Notes under the pieces: model-generated | The model's database searches: none | What the model was told of the DNA's origin: nothing | What the model saw: only the letters and a program-made list of their open reading frames with translations | Assembly: GCA_903878085.1 (NCBI GenBank) | Contig: CAIRGJ010000008.1 | Location: 62,001-126,000, forward strand | Direction: 5' to 3' | From: an uncultured Hyphomicrobiales bacterium | Lineage (GTDB): Bacteria > Pseudomonadota > Alphaproteobacteria > Rhizobiales > Xanthobacteraceae | Length of the DNA: 64,000 bases | Shown: positions 30,580 through 39,249 of the stretch, in pieces | Numbering within the stretch: the first letter of the stretch is position 1 | Layout: each line of letters begins with the position of its first letter | Program-made: the position numbers and the translations under genes

Positions 30580-32094
30580 CTAGTTTTCCGATTCGACGAA
30601 CACTTCTTCGCGCCGCTTGCGGATCATCGGCAGCGCCGCCAGCGCGAGCAGGAACAACGCGACCGCGAGCAGCCCGGCCGAGATCGGCCGGGTCGCGAAC
30701 ACGGTCGGGTCGCCGCGGGCGATCAGCATGGCGCGCCGCAGGTTCTCTTCCATCAGCGGGCCGAGCACGAAAGCCAGCACCAGCGGCGCCGGCTCGAAGT
30801 CGTGCTTGACCAGCCAGTACCCGAACAGGCCGAAGATCGCGGCGATCACCACGTCGGTCGGCGAGTTGTTGATCGAGTAGATGCCGATGCAGCAGAACAC
30901 GATGATCGACGGATACAGCAGCCGGTACGGCACTCGCAGCAGGCTCACCCAGATGCCGACCATCGGCAGATTGATGATGACCAGCATCAGGTTGCCGAGC
31001 CACATCGAGGCGATCATACCCCAGAACAGCTCCGGCTGTTTCACCATGACCTGCGGTCCCGGCACGATGCCGTGGATGGTCATGGCGCCGACCATCAGCG
31101 CCATCACCGCGTTCGGCGGGATGCCGAGGGTGAGCAGCGGGATGAACGAGGTCTGCGCCGCCGCGTTATTGGCTGCTTCCGGTGCCGCCACGCCTTGGAT
31201 GGCGCCGCGGCCGAATCGCTCCGGATTCTTCGAGATACGTTTCTCGAAGGTGTAGGCCGCAAACGACGCCACCACCGCGCCGCCGCCCGGCAGAATGCCG
31301 AGGATGGAGCCGAGGATGGTACCGCGTGCGATCGCGCCGGAGGAATCGATCAGATCCTGCCGCGTCGGCATTAGGCCGGAAATCTTGGCGTTGACGATTT
31401 CGCGACTCTCCGCCGACATTTCCAGGTTGCGGATGATTTCGGCGAATCCGAACAGACCCATGGCCACGTTGGTAAAGCCGATGCCGTCCGACAACTCGGC
31501 GACGTCGAAGGTCATGCGGCCGGCGCCGGTCTCCAGATCGGAGCCCACCATCGACAGCAACAGGCCGGTCAGCACCATGGCGATCGACTTGAGCGCCGAG
31601 CCCTTCGCCAGCACCACCGCGAAGATCAGACCTAGCACCATCAGCGAGAAATATTCCGCCGGCCCGAACAGCAACGCGAGCGAGGTGAGCGGCGCGCCGA
31701 GCGCCGCCACCAGCACGGTCGATACGCAGCCGGCGAAGAACGAGCCGATCGCCGAGATCGACAGCGCGGCGCCCGCCCTGCCCTGACGTGCCATCTGATG
31801 GCCGTCGAGACAGGTGACCACCGATGTCGCCTCGCCGGGGATATTGACCAGGATCGACGTGGTCGAGCCGCCATATTGCGCGCCGTAATAGATGCCGGCG
31901 AGCATGATCAGCGCGCCGACCGGCGGCAGACCAAAGGTGATCGGCAGCAGCATGGCCACGGTGGCCACCGTACCGATGCCGGGCAGCACGCCGACCAGCG
32001 TTCCGACCAAGGCCCCCAGCAGGCAGAAACCGATGTTGTACGGGTTCGCGGCAACCGTGAAGCCAAGCGCGAGATTGGTGAGAAGATCAGTCAT
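30580..32094 (-). CDS. tctA: Tripartite tricarboxylate transporter large permease
   Basis: 504 residues with about 11-12 membrane helices. Family motifs are VGVLPGIGTVATVAMLLP near residue 40 and a related second-half motif GILPGGGAVVASFAAYTFEK near residue 265, the internal repeat expected of TctA. It imports a carboxylate with Na+ or H+ together with TctB and a periplasmic TctC. tctB is 15 bp upstream. No tctC is in this transcript. Confidence 0.94.
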   Translation of the reverse strand: MTDLLTNLALGFTVAANPYNIGFCLLGALVGTLVGVLPGIGTVATVAMLLPITFGLPPVGALIMLAGIYYGAQYGGSTTSILVNIPGEATSVVTCLDGHQMARQGRAGAALSISAIGSFFAGCVSTVLVAALGAPLTSLALLFGPAEYFSLMVLGLIFAVVLAKGSALKSIAMVLTGLLLSMVGSDLETGAGRMTFDVAELSDGIGFTNVAMGLFGFAEIIRNLEMSAESREIVNAKISGLMPTRQDLIDSSGAIARGTILGSILGILPGGGAVVASFAAYTFEKRISKNPERFGRGAIQGVAAPEAANNAAAQTSFIPLLTLGIPPNAVMALMVGAMTIHGIVPGPQVMVKQPELFWGMIASMWLGNLMLVIINLPMVGIWVSLLRVPYRLLYPSIIVFCCIGIYSINNSPTDVVIAAIFGLFGYWLVKHDFEPAPLVLAFVLGPLMEENLRRAMLIARGDPTVFATRPISAGLLAVALFLLALAALPMIRKRREEVFVESEN

Positions 32095-32109
32095 GGTGAT
32101 GCGATCCGA

Positions 32110-32685
32110 TCAGAACGCTGGCCAAAGCTGGAACGGCAGCTGGAGCAAATAAACGAAGAGCCCGACGCAGAACGCCGTCATCGCCACGGCGGCGATCAGG
32201 CTTTCCACCCATTTCATTTCGCTCGATCCCATGATCGAAATGATGAAGGCGGCGAAGGTCGACAGCACCAGGCCGAACGACGGAATCGTGAAGGGAATGC
32301 GGATCATGCGCAGATCGACGCCGCGGATCAGCAAGGCGAAGGCCAAAATGGCGACCAGCACATAAGCCGGCCCCTTGATGGCGAAGGCGTCGACCTGCGG
32401 ACCGTCCATGAGCAGCCCGGTCAGCGCAATGATGCCGCCGGTGACGGCGAGCAGGCCCGCGAACATCCGCGGCGCGGTGCCGGGGCCGAAGGCGAAGCCG
32501 CTCTGCCCCGGCAGATCGCTCGACGCCAGGATGGCAATGATCGCCAGCGCCATCAGCGCCAGGCCGCCGTAGAAATCGCGCGGGCCGCGCACCTTGAATT
32601 GAAAACCGTCCCCCCCGTGGGGAGGATTTTGCCTCGGACATTTCCCCTCCTGCGACTTTAGTATAAGTCTGTTATTATAAGCCAT
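32110..32685 (-). CDS. tctB: Tripartite tricarboxylate transporter small subunit (possible frameshift near the start)
   Basis: Up to 191 residues with four membrane helices (ALMALAIIAILASS, LLAVTGGIIALTGLL, a central pair and VAMTAFCVGLFVYLLQL), the TctB pattern. The frame is open to an ATG at 32685. However, the best ribosome site (GGAGGGG) precedes an ATG at 32641 in another frame, and that frame joins tctB only by losing one G from the seven-G run at 32610-32616. Either the run is a sequencing error or variable tract, or translation really begins upstream. A TATAAT-like box overlaps the 32685 start, which argues for the 32641 start. Confidence 0.82.
   Translation of the reverse strand: MAYNNRLILKSQEGKCPRQNPPHGGDGFQFKVRGPRDFYGGLALMALAIIAILASSDLPGQSGFAFGPGTAPRMFAGLLAVTGGIIALTGLLMDGPQVDAFAIKGPAYVLVAILAFALLIRGVDLRMIRIPFTIPSFGLVLSTFAAFIISIMGSSEMKWVESLIAAVAMTAFCVGLFVYLLQLPFQLWPAF
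32610..32616 (-). repeat. Seven-G homopolymer at the 5' end of tctB
   Basis: Seven consecutive G residues on the coding strand. Six would join the well-initiated frame at 32641 to the TctB frame. Confidence 0.75.
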
Positions 32686-32741
32686 TGATCCATAGCACAG
32701 CGTGCCGATCTGAAATGGCGTTCAGGTGAGGCGTTTTGTCG

Positions 32742-33269
32742 CTAGAGCCAGCCGCTGAGGCCCAAAAGCCCGCCGACGGCAAAGATCCACAACGGGTTGA
32801 TGCGGGTGGCGAAGGCCACCACCGCAGTCACGGCGGTGATCGCGCCGGCATACACATTATTGTCGGCGGCATGCGCCAGTACAAAGGCGCTGGCGCCGAT
32901 CAGACCGAGCGACACCGGCACCAGGCCGGCCTGGATGGCGATGCGCCATGGCGCGTCCTTAAAGCGGTCCCAGACGTGCGCGACGCCAAATGCCACCAGG
33001 CATGTCGGGCCGCACATGCCGACGGTTGCCACGAGGGCGCCGGTAATGCCGGCGACGTGGTAGCCGATCAAGGTGACGATGATCACGTTCGGCCCCGGCG
33101 ACAATTGCGCGATCGCAAACATGTCGGCGAACTGCCGGTTGGTCATCCATCCCATGACCTCCACCGCGATGCGGTGCATTTCCGGGATCGCGGCGTTCGC
33201 GCCCCCCACGGCAAACAGCGACAGCATCGCGAAATAGCCAAACAGCGCGGTGAGCGGTGACTCGTTCAT
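32742..33269 (-). CDS. chrA: Chromate transporter family protein, second half
   Basis: About 175 residues from MNESPLTALFGYFAMLSLFAVGGANAAIPE, with the CHR-domain signature AQLSPGPNVIIVTLIGY. Short-chain ChrA proteins of this kind work as a pair of halves. The ATG overlaps the stop of the partner gene (33266-33835) by 4 bp. Chromate or sulfate export is the family activity; other anions are possible. Confidence 0.9.
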   Translation of the reverse strand: MNESPLTALFGYFAMLSLFAVGGANAAIPEMHRIAVEVMGWMTNRQFADMFAIAQLSPGPNVIIVTLIGYHVAGITGALVATVGMCGPTCLVAFGVAHVWDRFKDAPWRIAIQAGLVPVSLGLIGASAFVLAHAADNNVYAGAITAVTAVVAFATRINPLWIFAVGGLLGLSGWL

Positions 33270-33835
33270 CGCTTGAACCACGCCAAGCCGATGCTGACCG
33301 GCGCCAGCACCGCGAACACCAAAGGCAGCGGCCAATGCATGATGGCGACGCCGGCGAAGGCCAGGATCGCAATCACCGGCGCGGAGTTCCATTGCTTCAG
33401 GAACATCGGCGCCGCCATCTTGGCGACCACCGCGATCAGCAGCCCGGCCGCCGCCGCGGTGATACCGGACAGCATGCGGCTAAGCACTTCGAGATCGCCG
33501 AAGCGCTCATAGAGCACCCCCAATATAATGACGATGACGAGCGGGGGGACCATCAGGCCGGCCAGCGTCACCACAGCGCCGAACGGCCCGCCGAACCGCA
33601 AGCCGAACACCACCGAGAAATTCACCAGATTGGGCCCCGGCAGGAATTGCGACAGCGCAAAAGCCTCGTTGAATTCCTCCGTCGTCATCCAGCGCCGCTG
33701 CTCGACGATCATGCGCCGCGCCCACGGCAGCGCGCCGCCAAAGCCTGACACCGAGACGATGGTGAAGGCCTTGAACAGCTCGTACAGCGAGGGACGTTCG
33801 ATGGTGGCGCCGGGCGCCGCTTCGGGATTCGGCAT
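33266..33835 (-). CDS. chrA: Chromate transporter family protein, first half
   Basis: About 189 residues from the ATG at 33835, with the CHR-domain markers FGGALPWARRMIVEQRRWMT and LPGPNLVNFSVVFG and about six membrane segments. It pairs with the overlapping downstream half. Short-chain CHR pairs have opposite membrane topologies in characterised species. Confidence 0.9.
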   Translation of the reverse strand: MPNPEAAPGATIERPSLYELFKAFTIVSVSGFGGALPWARRMIVEQRRWMTTEEFNEAFALSQFLPGPNLVNFSVVFGLRFGGPFGAVVTLAGLMVPPLVIVIILGVLYERFGDLEVLSRMLSGITAAAAGLLIAVVAKMAAPMFLKQWNSAPVIAILAFAGVAIMHWPLPLVFAVLAPVSIGLAWFKR

Positions 33836-33932
33836 TGCGGCCAAGAATTACATGAGGCGTCGCTCCCGGCTAGGCGCCTCTGCTATAGTAGCGGCAATAC
33901 GATCGGAAAAATCCGGCGGAAAACCAGGGAGG

Positions 33933-34925
33933 ATGACCTTGCGGAAAATCTTTGCTGGATTTTTGCCGACGGCCGCTGCTTGGCTCGCGGTGATGGCCAT
34001 TGCGCCCGCACTCGCGCAAAATTATCCAACGCGCGCCATCACTCTTATTGTCCCGGCCGCCGCCGGCGGACCGACCGACGCGGTTTCGCGCCTCATTGCC
34101 GAATCGATGACGCGAACTTTGGGTCAACAGATCATCGTCGAGAACGCCGGCGGCGCCGGCGGCACCATCGGCATGGCGCGCGTCGCCAAGGCTACGCCCG
34201 ACGGCTACACCATTGCGGTTTGGCATATCGGCCAGGCCACCGCGCCATCGCTGTACAAAGACCTGCGTTACAATGTGATCGACGATTTCGACTCGATCGG
34301 CCGCATCGCCGACGTGCCGATGACCATTGTCGGCAAGACCGCGCTTGAAGCCAAGAACATCAAAGAGCTGATCGCCTGGATCAAGGCGAATAAAGCGGCG
34401 GTGACTTACGCCCACGCCGGCATCGGTTCGGCGGCGCATTTGTGCGCGCTGATGTTCATGCACGCCATCAATGTGCAATTGACCGCGGTTTCCTATCGCG
34501 GCACCGGCCCGGCCTTGACCGATCTCATGGGCGGCCAGTTCGACATGATGTGCGATCAAACCACGACCACCGCAGCGCAGATCAAAGGCGGCAAAATCAA
34601 AGGCTATGCCGCGACCACCAAACAGCGGCTGGCGGTACTGCCGGATTTGCCGACGCTGGACGAGTCCGGGTTGAAAGGTTTCGAAGTCAGCGCCTGGCAT
34701 GCGATGTGGGCGCCCAAAGGCCTGCCGCCCGAGGCCGCGCAAAAACTGACGGCGGCGCTGCAAACGGCGATCAAGGACGACAAGATTCGCGAAAGGCTGG
34801 CGGCGCTGGGCGCCGATCCGGTCAAGCCCGAGCAAGCCACGCCGCAAGCGCTCTCCGCTCATCTCAAGGCCGAGATCGCGAAATGGTCGCCGGTCATCGA
34901 AGCCGCCGGGGTGAAAGCGAATTAG
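33933..34925 (+). CDS. tctC: Tripartite tricarboxylate transporter substrate-binding protein (Bug/TctC family)
   Basis: 330 residues with a signal peptide (ending PALAQ) and the Bug-family opening NYPTRAITLIVPAAAGGPTD, then IIVENAGGAGGTIG and ATPDGYTI, the ligand-pocket loops. GGGAGG precedes the ATG. It is a periplasmic receptor for a carboxylate-like solute. The tctAB pair 1.2 kb away on the other strand is a possible partner, but the family often has many orphan receptors. Confidence 0.93.
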   Translation: MTLRKIFAGFLPTAAAWLAVMAIAPALAQNYPTRAITLIVPAAAGGPTDAVSRLIAESMTRTLGQQIIVENAGGAGGTIGMARVAKATPDGYTIAVWHIGQATAPSLYKDLRYNVIDDFDSIGRIADVPMTIVGKTALEAKNIKELIAWIKANKAAVTYAHAGIGSAAHLCALMFMHAINVQLTAVSYRGTGPALTDLMGGQFDMMCDQTTTTAAQIKGGKIKGYAATTKQRLAVLPDLPTLDESGLKGFEVSAWHAMWAPKGLPPEAAQKLTAALQTAIKDDKIRERLAALGADPVKPEQATPQALSAHLKAEIAKWSPVIEAAGVKAN

Positions 34926-34937
34926 CCGGTATTCGGC

Positions 34938-37136
34938 TCAATACTTCACCGTCGCGAAGACCCGCACGCTGGCGCCCGGCATCAGCACCTCGTCCTTCGA
35001 ATAGGAAACGCTGTTGCGAATATCGCGATTGAGCAGATTGCTGCCAATAATCCCGAGCGACGCTTCGGTGAGGTCATTCGTCCCGCGCCACGCCGGTTTC
35101 CACTTGTAGCTCAGTTCGGCGCGTAGATCATCGTAGCCAGGCGTCGGCGTCTCGCCGGCCAGCGAAATATTGTTCTGCGCGAAGGCGTGCAGCAGGCGTA
35201 CCCGCGCCAGCCACGCCGCATCGCGCCAGAACACGCCGCCGCCCAGCCGCACCGGCGGAATCCGCGGCACGTTGCTGCCGTCGGCGAAGGTCGCGCGCAC
35301 GACGTCGAACTGGTTCTCGACGCCGACCGTGCCACCGCTAAGCGGCAGCAGGTCCCATTGGCTCTGGAATTCGGCGCCGCGGAACGTTGCGTCGTTCTGC
35401 GAATAGATCGCCTCGTTGAGATCGCCAATGCCCGCCCCGCAGACGCCAGTGTCGCCATCGCAGGTATTGCCAGTCAGCCGCCGGTAGATGAAGCCCTTGA
35501 AGCGCGTGACATAGGCATTGGCTTCGAAGCGGAACGGACCCTGCGCGCGCTTGAGGCCAACTTCAAACGATTGCGCGGATTCAATCTGTAGATTCAGATT
35601 GCCTTTGTCGAAGGTCACCGTCGCGTCGTGGCCACCGCCGGAGAACAGCTCCGCCGGCTTCGGCGCGCGCTCGACATATTGTGCGGTGACGCTGCCGGTG
35701 AGATCCCACGGCAGGTTCTGGATCAGGCCTATGCTGATGCTCTTCGGCGTATAGCGCGGCGACACGGCATTCGATGCGATCTGCCCGAGCGCTGGATCGA
35801 ATTCGCGGCCGATGCCCGACAAATTCACCTGCTCGATGCGGCCCGCGATCTGCGCCTTGGTATCCGCGCTGAACTTAAACTCGTTGAACATGTAGCCGGC
35901 GATGCGGCTGTTGCTGTTGGGGTCCCACAGCCCGGCATTGTCAGGACTGGGCGCGGCCAATACTTGGTGTCCGCCCTGCACGCCGATCGCAGTGGTCAGC
36001 GTCGCGAAGCGCAGGCTGAACGGCGCGAGCTGCGCTTCAACGCGACCTTCCTGCTCTTTGTTGGTGAAGGTCTGCCGGACCCCGTCGCTGCTGAAATCCG
36101 AAGGATCGGCCAGTCCGATCTCATTATGTTTGTAGTCGGTGACGCCGCCCCAGAACCGGATGGCGTCGATAAGACCGTTCGGCGCGCGCCATTCGCCCTT
36201 GGTCAGCACTTTTGTTTGATGCGCGTCGATGCGCGTATTGGTGTTCTCGCCGTCGATTCCGGGAATACGATAGAGCGCATTGTTCTGCGCCACGACGAGG
36301 CCGACGAAGCCTTCATTGAAGATGTAGGAACCGCCGATCGCCTGCCCGTCGCTACGCGCGCTTGAATTCGGCTGCCGGCCGTTGAAAGCCCCCGGCTGCG
36401 TCGCATTCGGCGCGGCCGCAGGGCCAGGCGCGGTGAGATAAGGATAGCTCGGCACGCGGTAGTCTTGCGTGTTGCGGCCGAAGGCATCGGCATGCAGCGC
36501 GAAATGATTAGCGCCGGCATCCATCAGCACCGCGCCGTCGACGCCATTGTTCGACGATGTTCCCGCTCCGCGAAACTCGGTGCTGATGCCGCGCTGTGGG
36601 ATCGCAGTCGGAATGCGGTTGTTGGTGGTTTCCACCACGCCGCCGATCGCCTGCGATCCGAACCGCAAGGTGGCGGGTCCGCGGATCACTTCGACCTGGT
36701 CGGTGGTGAGCGGATCGGCCGGCACGAAGTGATCCTCGCCCAGATCGGACGCACCATTGGCGCCGATGCCGTTCTCCTGGATGCGAACGCGATTGACGTC
36801 GAGGCCGCGGATGATCGGGCGGCTCGACGCGCCGGGCGCGAAACTCGAGCCGGCGATGCCGGGCTTGCCGAACAGCAAATCGCCGAGGGTCGATGCGCCG
36901 CTGCGGCGGATGTCGTCGCCGGGCACTACGGTCACGGTGGCGAACTGGTCGGTGACGATGGGCAGCGTGCCTTGCAGGCCATCGCCCGCGCCCGGCGATG
37001 CGCCGGACTGGATCGGGCTCGGCGCGGTCACCGAGATTTCCGGCAGCACGACCTGCGCATGAGGCGAAGTGAAAGCACCCATAAAGGCGACCAAACTGAC
37101 AGCCGACAGGAGGCCGCAACGCAATCGAACTGACAT
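34938..37136 (-). CDS. TonB-dependent outer-membrane receptor, probable zinc importer (ZnuD-like)
   Basis: About 732 residues from the ATG at 37136. Signal peptide (ending SPHAQ), plug domain with VTVVPGDDIRRSGASTLGDL and a RGLDVNRVRIQENGI-like segment, then a 22-strand barrel ending in the aromatic C-terminus VRVFATVKY. The promoter carries a Zur-like palindrome at 37153-37178, which supports zinc uptake, as for ZnuD. Metal specificity is an inference; heme or siderophore uptake cannot be excluded. It converges with the tctC at 33933. Confidence 0.88.
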   Translation of the reverse strand: MSVRLRCGLLSAVSLVAFMGAFTSPHAQVVLPEISVTAPSPIQSGASPGAGDGLQGTLPIVTDQFATVTVVPGDDIRRSGASTLGDLLFGKPGIAGSSFAPGASSRPIIRGLDVNRVRIQENGIGANGASDLGEDHFVPADPLTTDQVEVIRGPATLRFGSQAIGGVVETTNNRIPTAIPQRGISTEFRGAGTSSNNGVDGAVLMDAGANHFALHADAFGRNTQDYRVPSYPYLTAPGPAAAPNATQPGAFNGRQPNSSARSDGQAIGGSYIFNEGFVGLVVAQNNALYRIPGIDGENTNTRIDAHQTKVLTKGEWRAPNGLIDAIRFWGGVTDYKHNEIGLADPSDFSSDGVRQTFTNKEQEGRVEAQLAPFSLRFATLTTAIGVQGGHQVLAAPSPDNAGLWDPNSNSRIAGYMFNEFKFSADTKAQIAGRIEQVNLSGIGREFDPALGQIASNAVSPRYTPKSISIGLIQNLPWDLTGSVTAQYVERAPKPAELFSGGGHDATVTFDKGNLNLQIESAQSFEVGLKRAQGPFRFEANAYVTRFKGFIYRRLTGNTCDGDTGVCGAGIGDLNEAIYSQNDATFRGAEFQSQWDLLPLSGGTVGVENQFDVVRATFADGSNVPRIPPVRLGGGVFWRDAAWLARVRLLHAFAQNNISLAGETPTPGYDDLRAELSYKWKPAWRGTNDLTEASLGIIGSNLLNRDIRNSVSYSKDEVLMPGASVRVFATVKY

Positions 37137-37152
37137 GCGAATTGATCCCGTC

Positions 37153-37178
37153 AAATGTAATAATATAACATTACATTT
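37153..37178. promoter_or_regulatory. Zur-like operator palindrome
   Basis: AAATGTAAT and its exact complement ATTACATTT flank the 8-bp centre AATATAAC. The sequence contains TATAACATT, the classical Zur half-site. It lies 16 bp upstream of the TonB receptor ATG, overlapping where the promoter or leader should be. Confidence 0.68.
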
Positions 37179-37222
37179 CGGCGGTGCGCGCCGTCAAGCG
37201 GCGGTCAGGATAATTCAGCGAT

Positions 37223-38212
37223 TTACGGCTTGGCGCCGGAGCTCTTGATGACCTTGGCCCACTTCGCGGTCTCCGCTTCGAGAAGCTTGCCGAAGTCGGC
37301 GGGCGTGCCGGCCAATATGATGCCGCCGCCGTCAGTGAAGCGCTGTCTCAGCGCCGGATCGGCCAGGCCTGCGTTGATCTCCTGGTTGAGCCGCTCGACG
37401 ATCGGCTGCGGCGTCTGTACCGGCACGCCGATGCCGGTCACAGCGCTCGCCTCGTAGCCCGGCACGGCATCGCTCAACGCCGGAACGTCCGGCAACGCCG
37501 TCGAGCGCGCCGCCGTCGTCACCGCCAGAGCGCGCAGCTTGCCGCTTCGCACCGGCTCGATCGACGCCGACATCGGCTCGAACATCATCTGCGCGTTGCC
37601 GTCGATCATGCCCTTCAACGCCGGGCCGCCGCCGGCATATTGTACGATTTCCATGTCGACCCCGGCCAGCGACGTGAACAGTAAGCCGCTGACGTGGGGC
37701 GAACTGCCCTTGCCCGTTGACGCCATCTTGAGTTTGCCCGGATTGGCTTTCGCCAAGGCAATGAACTCGGCCACCGTTTTGGCCGGCACATCCGGATGCA
37801 CCAGCATCACCAGCGGCTCACGAATGGCCGACGCGACCGGCGCAATGTCACGTAGAAAATTGAAGGGCAGATTGTCGTAGATCGATGGGTTGATTGCATT
37901 GGCCGGCCCGACCAGCAGCAGGGTGTAACCGTCGGCCGGCGCCCGCACGACTTCCTCGGTCGCAGGATTGCTGGAGCCGCCCGGCTTGTTCTCGACCGTG
38001 ACCGGCTGGCCGAGCCGCCCCGACAGCCATTGCGCCAGCATGCGTCCCTGAATGTCGTTCGGACCGCCCGCCGGAAACCCGACCACAAGACGCAGCGGTT
38101 TCGTGGGATAATCTTGGGCAACCGAAAGCCGCGGCGACGCCGTGAGCAACGCGGCAACGACGCCAACACTAAACATCAAGCGCAAGATGTTGCGCCGCAA
38201 ACATTTCGTCAT
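37223..38212 (-). CDS. tctC: Tripartite tricarboxylate transporter substrate-binding protein (Bug/TctC family)
   Basis: About 329 residues from MTKCLRRN at 38212 (alternative ATGs at 38245 and 38233). Signal peptide, then DYPTKPLRLVVGFPAGGPND, VTVENKPGGSSN and APADGYTLL, the Bug-family motifs. It lies upstream of the TonB receptor on the same strand but with the Zur-like site between, so it is probably a separate unit. Ligand unknown. Confidence 0.92.
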   Translation of the reverse strand: MTKCLRRNILRLMFSVGVVAALLTASPRLSVAQDYPTKPLRLVVGFPAGGPNDIQGRMLAQWLSGRLGQPVTVENKPGGSSNPATEEVVRAPADGYTLLLVGPANAINPSIYDNLPFNFLRDIAPVASAIREPLVMLVHPDVPAKTVAEFIALAKANPGKLKMASTGKGSSPHVSGLLFTSLAGVDMEIVQYAGGGPALKGMIDGNAQMMFEPMSASIEPVRSGKLRALAVTTAARSTALPDVPALSDAVPGYEASAVTGIGVPVQTPQPIVERLNQEINAGLADPALRQRFTDGGGIILAGTPADFGKLLEAETAKWAKVIKSSGAKP

Positions 38213-38368
38213 CACGGGAAACTCCAAAGCGCGCATCAAGCGCACACCAGCAGGTCACGCCATCTTAGCCCGCAAGAGCGCGCTCTGACGAGGTCTCGCG
38301 GGGATACAATGGCGGCGCCATTCTGCCGGCGTAGCCTCTGATCGCGGCGTAACATTCGCAGGCACCGG

Positions 38369-38580
38369 GTGTTCGAACCGTCTTCACCATCAAGGAAGTC
38401 GGGCGCGGCAGCGGCCTCGACCTAAGCATGGTCTGCAACTTCGTGCAGCAGGCCGGCGGGCGCGTCACAATCGACAGCGACGAAGGCCGCGGTACGACCG
38501 TGCGGTTGTATTTGCCGCGGACCGCCGAGGCGGCGCGCTTCAGGTGCGACGGGGTCGTCGCAGGGGGGGTGAATCACTAG
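38369..38580 (+). pseudogene. Remnant of a sensor histidine kinase (C-terminal ATPase domain)
   Basis: Plus-strand translation gives VFEP and then, after a one-base shift, [20 protein letters not shown], followed by [22 protein letters not shown]. This is the G2 box and end of a HATPase_c domain (normally FFTTK-VGRGSGLGLSMVYGFV). Dimerisation domain, N box and G1 box are absent, and the Leu/Gly core is altered (LDLS). It is a decayed fragment with a frameshift near 38380, in the gap before ssrA. Confidence 0.72.
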
Positions 38581-38803
38581 GCGACGCATATCTAGGGGTA
38601 CCGGACGAACGCGTCGCGGGCCGGGGGAGAAAGAACGGCCGCCCGGCGCGCCGTTATGCATGCGTTCGCACGGCCTCTGGATTTCTATCCCCATATTAGG
38701 ATTTTTTTCACGTGAAACACAGGACCGATTTGGGCGCATTCGGCCAAAGTCGGGTTCCCACACTGCCTGAAAGGACGCTCTTCTTTCGGCAACCATTAGC
38801 CCC
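38581..38803. other. Gene-free stretch before ssrA
   Basis: No credible gene in either direction. It holds an AT-rich patch (CCCCATATTAGGATTTTTTTC) near 38693-38712 and leads into the TATATT box of ssrA. I see no further structure. Confidence 0.4.
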
Positions 38804-38809
38804 TATATT
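38804..38809 (+). promoter_or_regulatory. Probable -10 box of ssrA
   Basis: TATATT lies about 7 bp before the presumed 5' end of the tmRNA precursor. The -35 region is not clear. Confidence 0.4.
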
Positions 38810-38815
38810 CAGCGG

Positions 38816-39187
38816 GCCGGGGCAACCCGGCTATGGCGATAAACGGACGTCGTAATAAACCTTTCGGACCCGGGGGCAGTACCCGGCGCCTCCACCAGTG
38901 TCGCTCAGATTACGAGGCTCCCATCCCGCAGGGGTGGGGCTGGTCCCCTCGAAAGACTGGACTGCAGGGCTACACCGGCGGGGGCGAAATAGGATCGACG
39001 AGGGCGTAAAGGACGTACTTTTGCTCGGCATGGTTCCGCCGTTATCGGGCCAAATCGTAGTTGCAAATGACAACTATGCTCCGGTTGCTCAGGCCGCGTA
39101 AGCGGTTTGACTAACCAAGCCTACAAGCCCTAGCCGTCTTAGCAGCGGTTAGGCGGGGTTCGGAGGCACCTGGCAACAGAAGCCTCC
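38816..39187 (+). ncRNA. ssrA: Two-piece (circularly permuted) tmRNA
   Basis: The acceptor piece comes first and ends CGCCTCCACCA at 38897. After an intervening segment that is removed, the coding piece starts GGGGGCGAAATAGGATCGAC at 38980, and its GGGGGCG pairs with CGCCTCC of the acceptor. The tag frame begins with GCA at 39063 and encodes ANDNYAPVAQAA, with stop TAA ending at 39101. A terminator-like stem GGAGGC/GCCTCC at 39162-39187 closes the gene. tmRNA rescues stalled ribosomes and tags the products for ClpXP. The 5' boundary is estimated from the -10 box. Confidence 0.93.
39162..39187 (+). terminator. Terminator-like stem at the 3' end of ssrA
   Basis: GGAGGC pairs with GCCTCC across 14 nt, followed by ACTTTCATTTTC. 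It may also be the last helix of the coding piece. Confidence 0.5.
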
Positions 39188-39249
39188 ACTTTCATTTTCG
39201 CTTTCGCCAGTGGGCGCGTATTGTCGGCTTCCGAATCCCTGAGGCATCC

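Noticed and set aside
30580-31374. Long plus-strand ORF antisense to tctA
   Set aside because: His/Asp/Glu/Arg-rich low-complexity translation typical of the antisense shadow of a GC-rich gene; tctA on the minus strand has full family motifs.
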